Source: Pardosa pseudoannulata
Lineage: Eukaryota > Arthropoda > Arachnida > Araneae > Lycosidae
Reading direction: 5' to 3'
Assembly (NCBI GenBank): GCA_032207245.1
Contig: CM063502.1
Coordinates: 46,322,686 to 46,386,685 of the forward strand
DNA length: 64,000 nucleotides
Shown: positions 1 through 43,469 of the stretch, in pieces
How the letters are laid out: each line of letters opens with the position of its first letter
Numbering within the stretch: the stretch's first letter is position 1
The notes under the pieces: generated by a model
Seen by the model: only the letters and a program-made list of their open reading frames with translations
The model's database searches: none
Told to the model about the DNA's origin: nothing
Program-made: the position numbers and the translations under genes

Positions 1-2
1 CG

Positions 3-407
3 ATACATTGTAACTTTGGGAACAATTTAAGTACGATGCTTCGTGATAAATTGGTGATGGGTCTCAAAAACGAAAGTATACAGAAAAAGCTGTTAGCAGA
101 GGATAAGTTAACATACGAAAAAGCTAAGAGCATTGCATTCGCAATGGAATCTGCTCAGAGAGATGTGTGTGAAATTCAGAATCAAATGGTATCGATAAAA
201 AAATTACATAGTTCGCAAGATAAAACTATCAAAAAAGATTTTTCTAAATTTAAGAAATCTGAACCTACAAAGAAGTTTGATAAATCTCGGAAATGTTACA
301 GATGTGATACTACTCAACATTTAGCTCACGAATGTAAGCACAAGAACACTCTGTTGGAATTGCTTAAAGAACGGGCATTTGGCAAAAGTCTGCCGCTCAA
401 AAAGTAA
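3..407 (+). pseudogene. Ty3/gypsy gag, 3' part (element truncated by window edge)
   Basis: The reading frame is open from base 3, so gag continues to the left of the window; the ATG at 36 is internal. The visible part resembles the end of gypsy Gag: a helical segment around MLRDKL followed by a basic linker and one CCHC zinc knuckle, CYRCDTTQHLAHEC, with C-x2-C-x4-H-x4-C spacing, which would bind RNA. It overlaps the next frame (pol, from about 379) by about 29 bases, as expected for gag-pol frameshifting. The element has a stop codon and a deletion in pol, so I treat it as a dead copy. Confidence 0.85.
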
Positions 408-1062
408 CGAAACAGTTAAACAAATAGAATCTTGTTCTGAAACTGTACCAGTTAATAGCATTAAATCACCACGACATGCAAGGGATAAGATTTTATTAGA
501 AATTTTTGTTGAAGGGAATAAATGTTTATTTGAATTAGATACTGGAGCTGCTATTAGTTGTATGAATGTGAATGAATTTAAGAAACTTTGTCCGGATGTA
601 GCCATTAAGCCTACCAAATTATTGCTTAGGAATTTCGATAATTCTATGATAACATCAGCTGGCCAAGCAGTGGTGCAAATTCAATACAAAGATCAAATTA
701 ATACAGAAACTATTTATTTGGTACATGCAAAAGTAAATGCAGTTTTTGGTCGTGAATGATTGAGAAATTTCCAATTAGACTGGAGCTCAATTAAAGCAGT
801 TCGGGTTGAAAATTGTAATTCTCGAACCAATAAATTAAACATCTTGCTTCAAAAGTATGAGAAAATTTTTTCTCCGGGTATCGGGAAACTGGAAAAGTTT
901 TGTTGCCGTCTTCAAATGAAGCCTAATTACAAACCGGTATTTTTTAAACCTCGAAAAGTACCATTTGCTTTAAAAGAAAGAATAGAAATTGAACTTAATA
1001 GGTTAGTTGCAGAAGAATCAAACAGAATGGGAACCTACGAATCTGTGGTAATTATAAGGTGA
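379..1062 (+). pseudogene. Ty3/gypsy pol: protease and start of reverse transcriptase, interrupted
   Basis: This frame carries an aspartic protease with the catalytic LDTGAA motif near residue 53 and a downstream VFGRE, the usual end of retropepsins before a Trp-Leu. The Trp codon is now TGA at 757-759, an in-frame stop. The same frame then continues (LRNFQLDW...) into the reverse transcriptase fingers, with KPRKVPFAL and a helix ending in the conserved glutamates. Near 1020-1060 the region that normally holds the SEWGTPIV-type block is missing, and the frame shifts to the next ORF, which resumes at CGNYKVTIN. The stop and the deletion show that the copy is not functional. Confidence 0.85.
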
Positions 1063-3539
1063 CTATCAACCCAAGACTAAAAATTGAACAGTATCCTTTA
1101 CCCCGTATCGAGGACATTTTTGCTGAACTGTCAGGAGGGGAGTTCTTTACTAAAATCGACTTATCTGAGGCATACCTTCAAATGTTAGTTGATGAGCAGG
1201 ACCGACATCTATTGACGATCAATACTCACAAGGGTTTGTTCCGTTACAAGAGAATGAATTATGGTATAGTCTTAGCTCCGGCAGTGTGGCAGAGAGCCAT
1301 TGAACAAGTTTTTTCAGGCATCGCGGGGGTACACGTATTTTTAGACGATATTACCGTAACGGGGAGAAATGATCAAGAGCATTTTGAAAGGTTAGAATTA
1401 GTACTACAGAGACTAGAAGAATATGGTCTCAGAGTAAATAAGCGGAAAAGTGAATTTTTTAAGAAATCTGTGAATTATTGTGGTCATACAATTGATAAAT
1501 TCGGCCTCCACAAAACACAAGAAAAAATCGATGCAATTACGAAGGTACCAGTTCCAAAAACTGTATCTGATTTGAAGAGTTTTTTGGGTTTACTCAATTA
1601 CTATGGAAAATTTATTCCCAACTTATCTACTCGTGTCGCTCGTTTAAATAATTTACTGCAGAAAGGTACTAAATTTTTGTGGACTGCAGAATGTGAAAAA
1701 GCTTTCAAGGCATTGAAACAAGAAATTGCTTCAGACCGAATTTTATGCCATTATGATCCTAAGTTACCTCTGGTATTACAAACTGATGTATCACCAGTTG
1801 GAATAGGAGCAGTTTTAAGTCACATTATGCCAGATGGTTCAGAAAAACCAGCAATGTTTGCATCAAGGTCATTGACTAAAATGGAACGTAATTATTCGCA
1901 GATAGACAAGGAAGCATTGAGTATCGTATGGGGAGTAAAGAGATTTTATCAATATTTATTTGGTCGACATTTTGATCTCGTAACCAATCATAAACCCCTA
2001 GTATCAATTTTCGCACCTAATCGTAGTTTACCATGTCTATCAGCAACACGAATGGTTCATTATGCACTTTTTCTCCAAGCATTCAGTTACACAATCAAGT
2101 ATCGAAACACTAAGAATCATGGCAATGCCGATGCACTTTCACGGTTACCACTAGCAGTTGACAAGGACTGTGAGTACTTGACTGAAGCAGACGTGACAAA
2201 TATTTCGCAAGTTGAATTAATGCCTGTTACAGCAACTGACATAGCTAGAGCTACTAAAACTGATAGGAAATTGTTCGAACTGTATGAAAGTTTAAAATCT
2301 GGAACTGAATTACCTGTGCCTTGGAAAGGTAGAGAATCTGAATTTTCATTGCAAAATGGTTGCATAATGTATGGTCATAGAGTATGCATTCCTGAAAAGT
2401 ACCAGAATCAAGTTTTGGAAGAACTTCATGTTGGACATCCTGGAATTGTCAAAATGAAGGCCATAGCTAGAAGCTACTGCTATTGGCAAGGTATTGATGC
2501 CAGTATAGCCAATTTTGTTCAGAACTGTTCAGCTTGTATCGCAACAAGGAACGAACCAGCAAAGATAAATCGACATCCGTGGGAATGGCCAAATGGACCT
2601 TGGCAAAGGATACACGTTGACTACGCTGGTCCTTTTATGGGGAAAATGTTTTTTGTAATCTCTGATGCATATTCGAAGTGGATAGAAGTCATTCCGATGA
2701 AAAATATTACAGCTAGTTTTACAATTCATCATCTTCGTATTCTTTTTGCTCATTATGGAATTCCCTTAACTTTGGTTAGTGATAACGGCGCAAGTTTTAC
2801 TAGTTACGAATTTCGACATTTTTTGAAACTGAATAATATTAAACATATAACTTCAGCACCGTACCATCCTGCTACGAACAGACAGGCAGAAAGAATAGTG
2901 CAGTTATTCAAAGCTTCGTTGAAATCGAGTAGAGGTGATTCTGGAGATCTAAATGTGAAATTACAAAGATCTTTATTACAGTATAGAATAACTCCACATT
3001 CTCTCACGAGAGAAACTCCGAGTGCCTTGTTTTTGAAGAGATGTATTCGCACTAGGCTTGATCTTTTTAAACCAAATTTGAGAGACAAAGTTGTTCAGAA
3101 ACAGAATTCGAGACTTGACACAGAATCTATCTGGCGTGAGTTTCAGGAAGGGGAGAAAGTAGCCGTAAGAAATTATTCCGGACCTAACAAATGGAAAATT
3201 GGAACAATTATAAACCGAGATGGAACTTTGAGTTATAGCATACAAGTTGGAAAGGAAATTTGGAAGAGACACGTAGATCAAATAAGGAAATGTGGGAAGT
3301 CGATTGAATTATCCCAAGCTGCTACTGAAATTCCAATTTACGATAAAGAATTGAATTTTCCAGATGAGCCAGTATCCGATGATGTTGCTGAATCGGAACC
3401 GCCTGCACCAGTACCTGCCACTCCAAGTGATGATATACCACCTAAGCCTGTACCAGACGCTTCCGGAAAGTCGAAAACTGATGTGCCACTCCGACGCTCA
3501 AACCGAATCAGGAGACCTCCAAAGAGACTCGACCTGTGA
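1059..3539 (+). pseudogene. Ty3/gypsy pol: reverse transcriptase, RNase H, integrase
   Basis: An open frame of 826 codons, resuming pol after a frame break. Reverse transcriptase: first catalytic Asp in KIDLSEAY (about residue 34) and FLDD (94-97) for the YxDD box. RNase H: QTDVSPVGIGA with D243 and E285; the usual TDHKPL reads TNHKPL, losing one Asp, followed by NADALSR. Integrase: zinc domain H456/H460/C490/C493, then the DDE triad D521, D575, E611, with NRQAER in place of the common NGQAER. The basic C-terminal end LRRSNRIRRPPKRLDL is typical of this clade. The ORF is nearly intact, so the insertion is fairly young, but the RNase H change and the upstream damage argue that it is dead. Confidence 0.9.
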
Positions 3540-3563
3540 CTCTATATTTTGTCGGGGAGGAAC

Positions 3564-3759
3564 TGTTATGTATCTGGCAACAGCCAGATGAAAGAACCTT
3601 CCAAGCTGTATGACGCTTGTTTGGGTTCCGTTTTCGTATTACACATGTTCGGTGTAGTTGTCGTTACGCTCGTTCGTGCCTGTGTATCTTAAGACTAATA
3701 AATGTTCTTTGCGTGTATGTAAAACGAATCGTATCGTCCCTCGGTCTACCTGGCATACA
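3564..3759 (+). repeat. 3' LTR of the gypsy element, with preceding polypurine tract
   Basis: Directly after the pol stop there is a purine-rich tract (GGGGAGGAAC, about 3554-3563), the usual primer for plus-strand synthesis. The LTR then begins TGTTATGTA and ends GGCATACA, so the ends are short imperfect inverted repeats of the TG...CA type. It is short (196 bp) and contains an AATAAA at about 3698. The 5' LTR lies outside the window, so the length cannot be checked against its partner. Confidence 0.7.
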
Positions 3760-4749
3760 TGACATTTTTCAACGCATACATGTTGACGTGCAATAAGGCT
3801 TTACAGTTAATGTTGAAACTGTTTAAAGAAATCATTTAGCAATGCAAAATTAAACCATGACCAACTCGATAAGAAAAATTCAGCAACAATAATATTTAAC
3901 ATTCCAAATTAGATTTTTCTGGTTTATTTGCATTTGTTTAAGGCTGTAACTCAGCGTAGCGAGAAATGGGGCGGGGGGGGGGGCTTATAACTAAAAATTA
4001 ATGCAGTAATAGTTACATATGTAATACATGTACACAGCAATACTTACGGGAGATTACAACTCCCATATTTCTTCCTTTGCGTCACTGCTAAAAAGAAATA
4101 CAAGGATAGTAACTTCAAATTTTTATCTTAAATATTGTTGATTGAATCCAAAAAAATGTAAATTTAATCTCAATTTAAATATATCTTAAAAAATATGACT
4201 TACAGGGGCAACAGGGAAGAGTGTTGAATGGTTGATCCCCCAAAAGTTGAAAATCTGGTTTTAAAAGACCAATACGCGATTTTTTTTTTCAGATCTATAA
4301 ATAGAAAGGAGATTTGGGAATAGGCAAAATTTTCTAAAATTTATACACATGCTCAAATGCGAAATTTTACAATCAAAAGTGGAAATTGGCGGAAAAACAG
4401 AAATCGGCTGTAGAAAAACATGGAAGCGGCACTCCAACAAAGAACAAAAAATTTCCATCCCCGTACATACTATAAGTGTATTTCTTTTTAGTGGGTACAG
4501 AATTTAAATTTTTAGTTGGATATTTTGAACAATCTTGAGTTTGTAGTACCAACGAGTGGCAGCAAGGTTGAAGCAGGAAATTCTTTTCTCTTTATGTACT
4601 TTACCTGACAAAGTAGTTAAGAACAAATATGACCCCCCCCCCTGCCCACAAAGTCTAGTATTAGTGACATTCGGCGGAGAAAATTCGGCAAATAGTAGAA
4701 CTGACGAAATTACTGATTAAGTCTGAAAGTGTAAAAACTGCGTGAATTT
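3760..4749. other. Intergenic DNA, no gene seen
   Basis: AT-rich sequence with a poly-G run near 3971-3981 and a poly-C run near 4632-4641. The short reading frames show no recognisable domain. Confidence 0.6.
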
Positions 4750-5230
4750 TTAAAATGGCGCCGTTTTGGCGCAATTTCTGTTAAAATACTGTTTTTGGAG
4801 AAGCTGGGCGCAGTTATCGAAAATTGGCTCAGCCACAATATTTCTGAGAAAATATGAAATACGCTTTCACTCGGGAAACATTGTAGAAAGACATAAGTTT
4901 TCAAGTGGAGTCATGGTGTGGGCAGGTATTATACTTGATAGCCGCACAAACCATATATTTGAAGCTGGGGTTTGTTACTGCTACAAGTACGGAGACTAAG
5001 TACTTGAGCCTTATGTTAGCTTGTTTCAAGGTGCTGTCGGTACTGACTTCCTTGAAAGTGAAGAAATCCAGAACATGCATTGGCCCGCTTACTCTCAAGA
5101 TCTTAATCCTATCGAGAATGTCTGGGATATAACTTGCAGCTCTTCCGCACCCACCAAACTTTTTTCCAGAACTAAAACGAGAGTTCTCCATACCTCTCCA
5201 TTGGAACTCCAACTCGTCTTTAAAGTGTAG
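4750..5230 (+). pseudogene. Tc1-like transposase relic
   Basis: Fragments in two frames match the Tc1 DDE transposase. A GVMVWAGI segment (about 4909-4932) corresponds to the conserved GGSVMVWG strand, and WPAYSQDLNPIENVWD (about 5081-5128) is the conserved block with the last catalytic acidic residue. The DDNARPH-type block that should lie between them is missing at about 5035, where the sequence jumps straight to FLESEE. It is a frameshifted, internally deleted remnant. Confidence 0.8.
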
Positions 5231-8200
5231 ACTATTCCCCTATGTATTTTTCGTTCACACCTTTTTTTTTTATATACTAAAGGTGATTAATGTACTTCTT
5301 TTGCGTTGATTTCTTCTGTTATAACAGTATTACATTCTAATACCCTGCTTTTCGTCATTCTAACAAGGATTTTCTTAAATGCTCACATAAGTATCCACTA
5401 TGCTTAACTTTTGGACATCAGTATGCGCATGCGAAAACTTCGCGATTATCTCACTGAAACTAATTCTAGGCTTGAAACCGATCACAGTTAATAGGTTTGA
5501 AAGCCTCTCATCCTAATTTTTCTAGCGGTTTTGGCGTTTAAGATTGAAAGTGACGCACTATTCATAGTCTTTTTTCCATACAATCGGGGAAAAGCAAAGA
5601 AATATTTAAACATCAGATGAACTACAAGAGATTGATGCTCATGTTCATTATATTACTTAATGAGGGGCAGCTTTAAGCACAGTAATTTGATCCACAATCC
5701 CAGATCTACAAAAATAGTAATTAAAGTTTTATATATAATTTTTTAAAGTTTGATTAACTTTAGCATAAGTTCAGAACCTAATTTTATAGTATGCACATAA
5801 AAGTGAAGCAATAATGACATTCAAAAAAAATTTTTATGGGTGAATATTTAACATTCTACAAGTAAAGAAATTTATTTCAGCTAACATTAAAGTCTGTGAA
5901 AGAAATATAAAAATAATGAAACATTTCAAACCCTGGATTTTATTATGTAAATAAAAAACGCTCAAATAATAATAATCCCATAGAAAATTTGCTTTTGTTT
6001 CCAGTTAGTACATATACCTTTAAATCCATATTTTAATGATATGAATAGAAATAAGTTTAATATAAAAAGCATTTATTTATATTGTGCATGACTAAAATTT
6101 ATTTTGTGTAATGAACTTAAATAGATTTTATATATGCTGCAAACTTTGTTTATTAGGTACTATGTTATGCTATTCTCCACTTGAATAAATACTCACCCTT
6201 TCATTAAAGCAAGGAAATGAAACTACAGTCATGTTAGACTAGTAAAACATTTGAGCAAGAATATAGCAAAAAATGAAAGCATCTAATGGAAACGTAATGC
6301 TCATCTGCTTGTAAAATGGAAAAAACCACAAAAGAAAGGAAGCCATATATAAGTTAAACACTTTGGTTTTATTATGAAAATGGAATCCTCATCATGTGCA
6401 AGCATGATACATGTTCAAAGGCTGTTCAATAGTTAAATTTTGAACATGCTAAACAGTCAAGCATTCTGATAAATATACATATTAATTTACAGTTGTATTG
6501 AAATCTAAATATACTATTAAAAGAAATAAAAATCATAATACATTATTAAAAAGAAATAAATATTTGCAACTGATTAAAAATTAAAGATTGATAATTACAG
6601 TAAATTGAATCCAACACAAACTTTTGTTAGTTTTAAAACTTGCCAAACAAAAATGTTAACAAACATTTTTAGTATGTAAAAAATTTTGTAAAAAAGATAA
6701 AGATACAAACGTGAATTTACTTTAAAATGTTTTTGCATACATTGACAATAACACAATACACTGTATGCATCAGAAAAATACAAAATTTTAGTACTCTGAG
6801 CATAAGTCATTAAACAAATACATCAAAATCTATTCAATACAAAAACAAACATTAGGATATGCCAAGTCACACAAAAATAAATTTCACCGGAATTCAGCCT
6901 TATGCAAGAAACAACAGTCGAGAAATCTATTTGGCATGTTTTGAGTAATAAATAAATAAATAAATAAAAATGCTAAAGATGTGTGTTAAAATTTAGATCC
7001 ATGAGCATAAAACTTTGAATATGCAGCACATTGTATAATTTCCATGGGTAAAATAATTTTTATACATAAACTCTTAAAATACTAAAATGAATATACATAG
7101 TTTAATGGTGAAATAAAGTACATATATCTATGAATATCCTCTTTCCTGAAATAAAATAAGTGTGCATGAACATATATTTTAAAAACATGGCAGATTTAAA
7201 TTTTTACATCAAATATGCAGACAAAAAATAAACATATTAATTTAAAAGAAACCCAAAATAGATTTTACCCAAAGTTCATGACATTATTGATAATCAAAAG
7301 GCCAAAGATACATATAATTTTGAGATATATCTTTTGTTATGGAAATCTAAAAATTTTAACAATATCTCCTAAAACATTCCAAATTTTTAAAAAATATTAG
7401 TACTAAATTATGAATATCATTACAAATATACTGGTGTGTAAAACTTAAGGACAAAGTGGAGAAATTAACATAACAAAAGGATTAACGGAAAGACAAATCA
7501 GAGAATCAACATCAGATATGGTAAGACATACACATCTATGTAGATGACATCCTAGGAGATGTCATGCTACATAGAATGTTATAGAGCTTGAAACATGCTG
7601 GTAATGCATACTTAGCATTCTTATGAAATATTTTGAATAATATATATATAGGTTTAAATGAAAACCAATTGTTACCTCAGTGTAATTTGTACAATGGAAA
7701 ATCAAATGACATCTGGTTGGTTCTCATTAGACCAAATCCTAAATTTTTTTTAAGAAAGTCCATATGTGACTAGTGGGGATGAAGAATTCAGAATTGCTTC
7801 CAACATTGTTCCAAAAACTAAGCAAGCATTTTATAATAACAGAAACAATTCACAGGGTTTAGTAGTATTTGTCTATGTGCAAACATGGTAGAAGATAACC
7901 AGTATATTGACCCAGGAGTGTGAAGGAATAGACAGCAGAAGAAATTGCAAGACATATGCAACATAATACTGGAGCTCAATATTATGTTTGACTATAGCCA
8001 GGAATATACATCTCAGCAGTTTATTTACATGACAACCAGTATAGTATGAACCATTAACACACCTTTGGAGATGGTAAATTGTGTGAAAGTATAAACTATA
8101 TCTTTTAAATATTTCTCCTGGTTTTATTTATTTTCCTCACATTCTTACATCTAGTGGATCTTAGGGTATTTTCTTGCCAATTAACATGACACATAGACTT

Positions 8201-9733
8201 TTTATCTATTCGTTTACTAAGGTAATTTTTTTTTTTATAAAAATCTATTGCAAACTTTGGATTCCTTTTTTTGCACAGTTTTGTTTACTTTTTTTTGTAT
8301 TTTTAAGTCTGAAGGATTATACACCCTTATTTATACCAATTTCTTACTGTGCTAAGTTATTCTATACAAGAAACATTGTCTCATTTTAAATTTTTGCCCA
8401 CCAGATGCATATACTAATTTCAATGGTCAAAGAGCAAAACTCAATACCTGAAAATAACTGTTATTTATAAATTTACTTCAATTTTCTGTAATAGCATCAT
8501 TTGTAAACATTTTAAATATTCATTCTGAAAAGTAAAAATATGAGATATATATTGGTTTTTGATAATGAGTAATACAAATAAATCCCTTCCTCCATTTGTA
8601 TGTTTTGGATACCTTTTTTAAAAAGTTTTGTTTCCTTTTCCCTGTTCTTATGGTGTTTTTTTTACCACCACCTGTCACACAAATACTGTTTTGTGCTTGA
8701 AGCAGCTAACTTTTCAATAAAATTCCATTGCATTCTGGACTTAATAAAGGAAAGTTTTGTTTATATTTCCTATATTACATTTTAGTATCTTATAGCCTTA
8801 TTTGTTTCCATTTGTAGTTAAGGCTAACTTTTTAATAAAGTTCCATTGGAACGATCATATTCTTTTTTCTTTGGAGAATTTACATTTCTAACACTTTTAC
8901 AGTTTGGGATAATATTTATGTCAATTTAGAACAGTGCTGTATAACTCTACATAGTAAAAATATTCTCATCCTTAAATTTTGCATACTTGTGTGTAGGAAA
9001 CCCTACCAAATTATTTTGCTAACTACCTGTCAGACACTTTTTGTCTACTTGTGATCCAAGCTAACTTTATCCATTAAATTCTACTGTAAGTTATGAATTC
9101 TTGTTTTAAAAAGCTTTGTTAACTTTTCCTATGATCTTACATTTGATAATCTTATATTATTTGTATTTAATTGGAACAACGGGTATGGAACTATATACAA
9201 AAATTGTCTCATCCTTAATTTTTCCACACCAGTGTAGATGTTTTTTCATTCAATGGTTAAAAAGCAAAACTAAATACTTAAAGATGCTTTTTAAAGTATA
9301 AATTAATTAATACTAAGAATTTTTTCATATTAGTATATAAACATTTGAGATATTCATTTTCAAAAGTAAAATGACGAGATAAATCTAATTGGTTTTAAAT
9401 AATCAATGAACAATATAAATAATTTTTCAAAGAATGAAATACAAGAAATCAGAGTCATGAATAAAAAAAAAAAATTATTTTAGAAACATGAACAATGAGA
9501 TTTCATGTGATTCATAGAGTAACATTAATTAAGAATTACATCACACAATTTTAGCCAAATGTAAACCATTCTTAATGATTGACTGACAAAATTCAATAAC
9601 ATTTTAACTTATAAATTAATACAAAACATCAAATCATTATATTACTGTAAGAGATTCAAATTTGGATTCACTGAAGAGATTAATATTTATAAATAATTAA
9701 CATGTAACATGTGCTGAATTATAAATAAATATA

Positions 9734-9804
<71 letters not shown>

Positions 9805-10207
9805 AATCAACATTAAAAGATTAATAAATTAAATTAATACAACAGTTTAGCTGTTTTTAATTATACTTTATAATTTAAAAAATTAAGTAATAAATTAATG
9901 AATGGGGTGAAATATAAAAAGAAAATAACAATACTGAAAATGGAAAGTTCTAATAAGTTTGAAATAAAAACAATATTAAGATACTCCATTACATTTGCAC
10001 ACATTAGGATAAAATTATTGGATTATTAGATAATATGAAAAAGAAATAAACTATGTTAAAATAATTAAACAACTCATGTTTCCCTGCTGTATCACTTATT
10101 ACAATATCAGAAATATGAGCATCAAACATAAAAAGAACAGTTCTTGGGCCAGTCAGTTATTCTAACTTAACAGTTATAGGTATGTTTCACTTTACTGTTT
10201 CACAATA
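5231..10207. other. AT-rich DNA downstream of the kinase gene, no gene seen
   Basis: Low-complexity AT-rich sequence with many short stop-bounded frames and no domain I recognise. A TAAA-type repeat lies near 6947-6968 and a (TA)n microsatellite at about 9737-9800. Part of it could be 3' UTR of the kinase transcript, but nothing shows that. Confidence 0.5.
9737..9800. repeat. (TA)n microsatellite
   Basis: About 30 TA units, flanked by imperfect TAA/ATA repeats. Confidence 0.95.
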
Positions 10208-10208
10208 A

Positions 10209-10240
<32 letters not shown>
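10208..10240. repeat. Poly(A) run
   Basis: More than 30 consecutive A residues about 20 bp before a 5'-truncated SINE copy. Confidence 0.9.
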
Positions 10241-10242
<2 letters not shown>

Positions 10243-10261
10243 TGAATATTTACACATTTGA

Positions 10262-10391
10262 TTTTTTATTGGTCTAAATCCCACTGCTGGCATGCATGCT
10301 CGTAGCTGTTCAGAAGTGGCTTTAAGCAGTAGATCCTGATCTCAGCTTTAATTTAACAAGACATACCATAGCACACCAGCCAAACAACCAA
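10262..10391 (+). repeat. SINE family A, 5'-truncated copy
   Basis: It shares the core of the tRNA-derived repeat seen best at 33071-33252: a CTGCTGGCATG block, CGTAGCTGTTC, GGCTTTAAGCAGTAG and the CCATAGC stretch before a CCAAAC-like tail. The tRNA-like head is missing. The copy is diverged, so old. Confidence 0.7.
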
Positions 10392-13300
10392 ATGTTTCTG
10401 TTTCATTATCATGGACAGGTTATATATTGTTGGACATTTTTTAAAATAACTCTTCATGCATTATAATTTACTCAAAATTAATTCTAACTACCTTATTACA
10501 TGATGTAGATGCTGAAATTTATTGAAAATTAGATATCAATCACTTAAGTGATTCCATTTGCATAAAAATTTCACTATACTAGTAAGATAACTATGTTTCA
10601 GTGGACAAGGCACACACCTGTAAATTTATTTCTTCAAATGAGATAAAGTCTAGGAATAAACTTTATAATTGAAAAAATTTGTAAGTGAAACAGACAGCTA
10701 AAAAGGTAACTGTATATCTAGAGTTACAATGGAAAATCAGTGTTAAACAAATTCCTAAAATAAAATTGTACGAGAATAAAAAAAAATCTGAAATACATTA
10801 CCATATGAAATTTTGAACGTTAATTATACCCTTTATTTCAAGTTCCCTTTATTCTTCTCAATTTCCTTAATTTTTTTATAAAATAAATTTTAGAAAATGC
10901 CCAAGCAAATTAAAATCTAACTGCTAATTTTTTTTTTTTTGGTGAATCCTGAAAATAATTTAATTTGTTTAAGAAATTACCACTAAATTGTTTATTTAAC
11001 ATCAGAATTTACCTATGTTCTTATAATGTTTAAACCAAACATCACTAATACTTGATGCCATCCTTCAAAAAGCAAAACACTATCTTCTGAATATTTAACA
11101 TACAATTTTTTCAAAATATAATTAACTGATATAGTTGTATGTTCAATCTTGATACCTATCAAGCATATTGTATTCTGAGGTAGAATGATTAAGAATCAAT
11201 TATGCATGTAAAATGCAAAATATATACAAATAAATCATTTAAGATAAATTTTATTTAACATTTTTACAAATGTGGAGCTAAATATATAAATTTAAATTTT
11301 AAAAACAAAGAAAACTTAAACATCACATTCATACAACAGAAAAACATGTTGGCCCCCCAAAATGCATTAATTTGGCCAATATACTGATAACAAATTTAGA
11401 GTATTGGAGAAGCCCTACTATGAAAATAAAAATATACCAAAGCAACATGATTGAAATTGTTTACACACACAATAAAAAGAAAAAAAAACTTATGACTGAC
11501 TAATCTAATGACTATATGTTTCAAATGAGGGTAGCATATGTTAGACAAAATCATACATTTTAACTTAACTATTACTCAGTTTCTATACTCTGTTTAAAAA
11601 TTGTATTTCTAAAGCTTCTATGAAGAACTGTATTTTTCATTCATTTCAAAGAGAGAGGCACAAATGGTAGTGTAGCAGGTAAGCAATTTAAAGATCTTAA
11701 TTTCTAGCAAGAAAATGGGATATAAAGTGTAATATTTTAATAAGTGATTAATTTGTGCATGCTATGATTAAATCATTTATTTTCCTCTTTATATTAAGAT
11801 AGTTAATCCTAATTAAACACACAACTAATAAACCCAAGCAAATTTTTAAAAATAAACATGAGATGGAAGACTGACAATGTAGTAATAATTATAAAACAGA
11901 AACAATACTGATTGAGACATACCTATAATGATACAGTAATGAAATATATAATGAAGTGCATTATAAATATCTAAAATGAAATAGAATAATCAAAACAAAC
12001 TTGAATTTTGTCCATCAATTAATTATAAATACTAGAAATTTAGTTAAATAAATAATGAAAATTCTATCAAATACCTTAAGGCATAGATTATGATTAGTCT
12101 ATAGCAATGAAATATAGCCGTGTGCAAATGAGTGCATAAAAAATAAGGAGTAAAATAAAAGAATGACAGCATGACTAAAGATGACTGAAACAGAACTTGC
12201 AACATAAATTCAATCAAGGAAACAATTGCTGACAAACATTTTTGAGAGCTGAAAGGATTTAACTGCAATTTTTTTCATTTTAAATAAGTATTTCGTGTAT
12301 TGAGATATTCACAGTTATTCACAAGGAATTTTGAATCAATATAGTGGACAGAGGGGGAGAATTGCAAAAGTATCCACTTTATGTAATTTTTTTTTATTGT
12401 TCATGTAAAAAATGTATGTTCCATGTTACACATGAATGAAAAACAATATACTACGCACATAAGGAAAGAGGATGAAACACATATTCAAAATACTGCAATG
12501 AAAATATTTTGCTGTTTATCTTTTTTCTTTAAAAACATGTTGCAACAATTAACAGATCAATATTTTTTTTATACAGAATTCAAAGCAAATAATTCTCTGT
12601 GAAAAAGATAAAAAAAAAATCTAGGAACATTATCTGTGACCTTTATCTAATCAGGTATGCTTTCACTGGTAAAATTATCTGATGAGGGACAATACCAGTT
12701 TTATAACCTCCCTGAAATTTCAAGAACTGGACATGAAAAATGAGTTGTATGATCAATGAATATCTTTCTGATAAATAATGTCCTATTTTTAGTGTTATGA
12801 TAGTCGTACCCTTACTTCCCATGACTGAATAAAAATCATTTTGAATCTTCAGGGAGGTATTATGAATCAGTAGAGGTCCAAGTGGAAGTGAATGATTGCT
12901 GATTGCATATATGTATACATATAAATAATGTATATGTATGTATATATAATTATATATATATAGATAGATTTATTTATATGTATTAATGTTATATGTACAC
13001 AAATGCATCAGAATGATAGATTAGTCTTCATCTTTTGTAAATGAAGTTTAGACTGCAAGGAAAATTATCACACCACATGCTATGTCTCTACTTCATGATA
13101 GTTCCTATGACAAATACAGCATCATGAAATATGTATTTTTATATAATGCTTTCACTGCAATAAATAATCACATTGCAAAACCATATGTACAAAATGATTC
13201 AGACTTTTTTAAATTGACATTCAATAATTAAATCATTTCCACACCTTAATAGTTCATACTTGAAGCCTACTGCCCTGCTGCTATTAGAGTGAGAAGAGTT

Positions 13301-13750
13301 TAACAAAGTGCTAAACCCCATATGTGGTTTATATAATTTTATTCATGTACAGCTAACACAAAAATCATGTATTTACATTAATATATATTCATTTTCAATA
13401 AGGTAAAATCTGAAAGACTTAAAATAGAGAGACCATCTTAAATTAACTTTTCAAATGACTGAATTTTAAATGCAATGATATCCAGTCATTCTAGGCACAT
13501 AAGGAATGAATGAATTTTGAATGTTCTTCAGCCATCAAAGGAATGGCTAATTTTCTTCTTGTGTAAGTTTATACTGATGCAACTTAATCCCAGAAAAAAT
13601 ATTAAACCACACTTTTTTTCTTCTACAGACACTTAAAATGAATCTCTCAATTTCTTTGGCTTGTATCATGTAATGAAACCACATGCTTATTTAATGGTAG
13701 AAGAGCAGCAGCTTTTAATAAAAATTTAATGGGATAGAAATAGGTGTTTG
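10392..13750. other. Probable 3' UTR and flank of the kinase gene
   Basis: AT-rich sequence immediately 3' of the kinase stop codon (the gene is on the minus strand). No other gene is visible. A minus-strand AATAAA lies at 13338-13343, about 410 nt after the stop, and is a candidate poly(A) signal; others exist further away, so the transcript end cannot be fixed. Confidence 0.4.
13338..13343 (-). terminator. Candidate poly(A) signal of the kinase gene
   Basis: AATAAA on the minus strand about 410 nt past the stop codon. In such AT-rich DNA this hexamer is common, so the call is weak. Confidence 0.2.
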
Positions 13751-43173
<29,423 letters not shown>

Positions 43174-43469
43174 CTAAAACTAAAAGAAAAATAATTAATA
43201 CAAAATCTTTTTTTCACATTTTTAAGTGTTTTATCTTCAGTTATATGACATATAAGTATGTTTTCAAAAACATTCGTAAAACAATCTTTCTCATATACTC
43301 AATTACTCGAACCAGATTTCTCAAATACACGGTTTCTTAATTATGTGATAGGCTGTCTATGCATGCGTGGATAAAGTTCACCCCACTTTCATTCCACCGG
43401 CTAGTTAAGAGGCAAGTTTCCCTCTATAAATGCAAAGAGTGGGGTTAGTACATCGGAACTTCAATCTAT

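Noticed and set aside
2117..3591. Antisense and overlapping ORFs inside gypsy pol
   Set aside because: Shadows of the long pol frame.
7215..9301. Small ORFs in the 7.2-9.3 kb region
   Set aside because: Short, AT-driven, with no domain or splice-site support.
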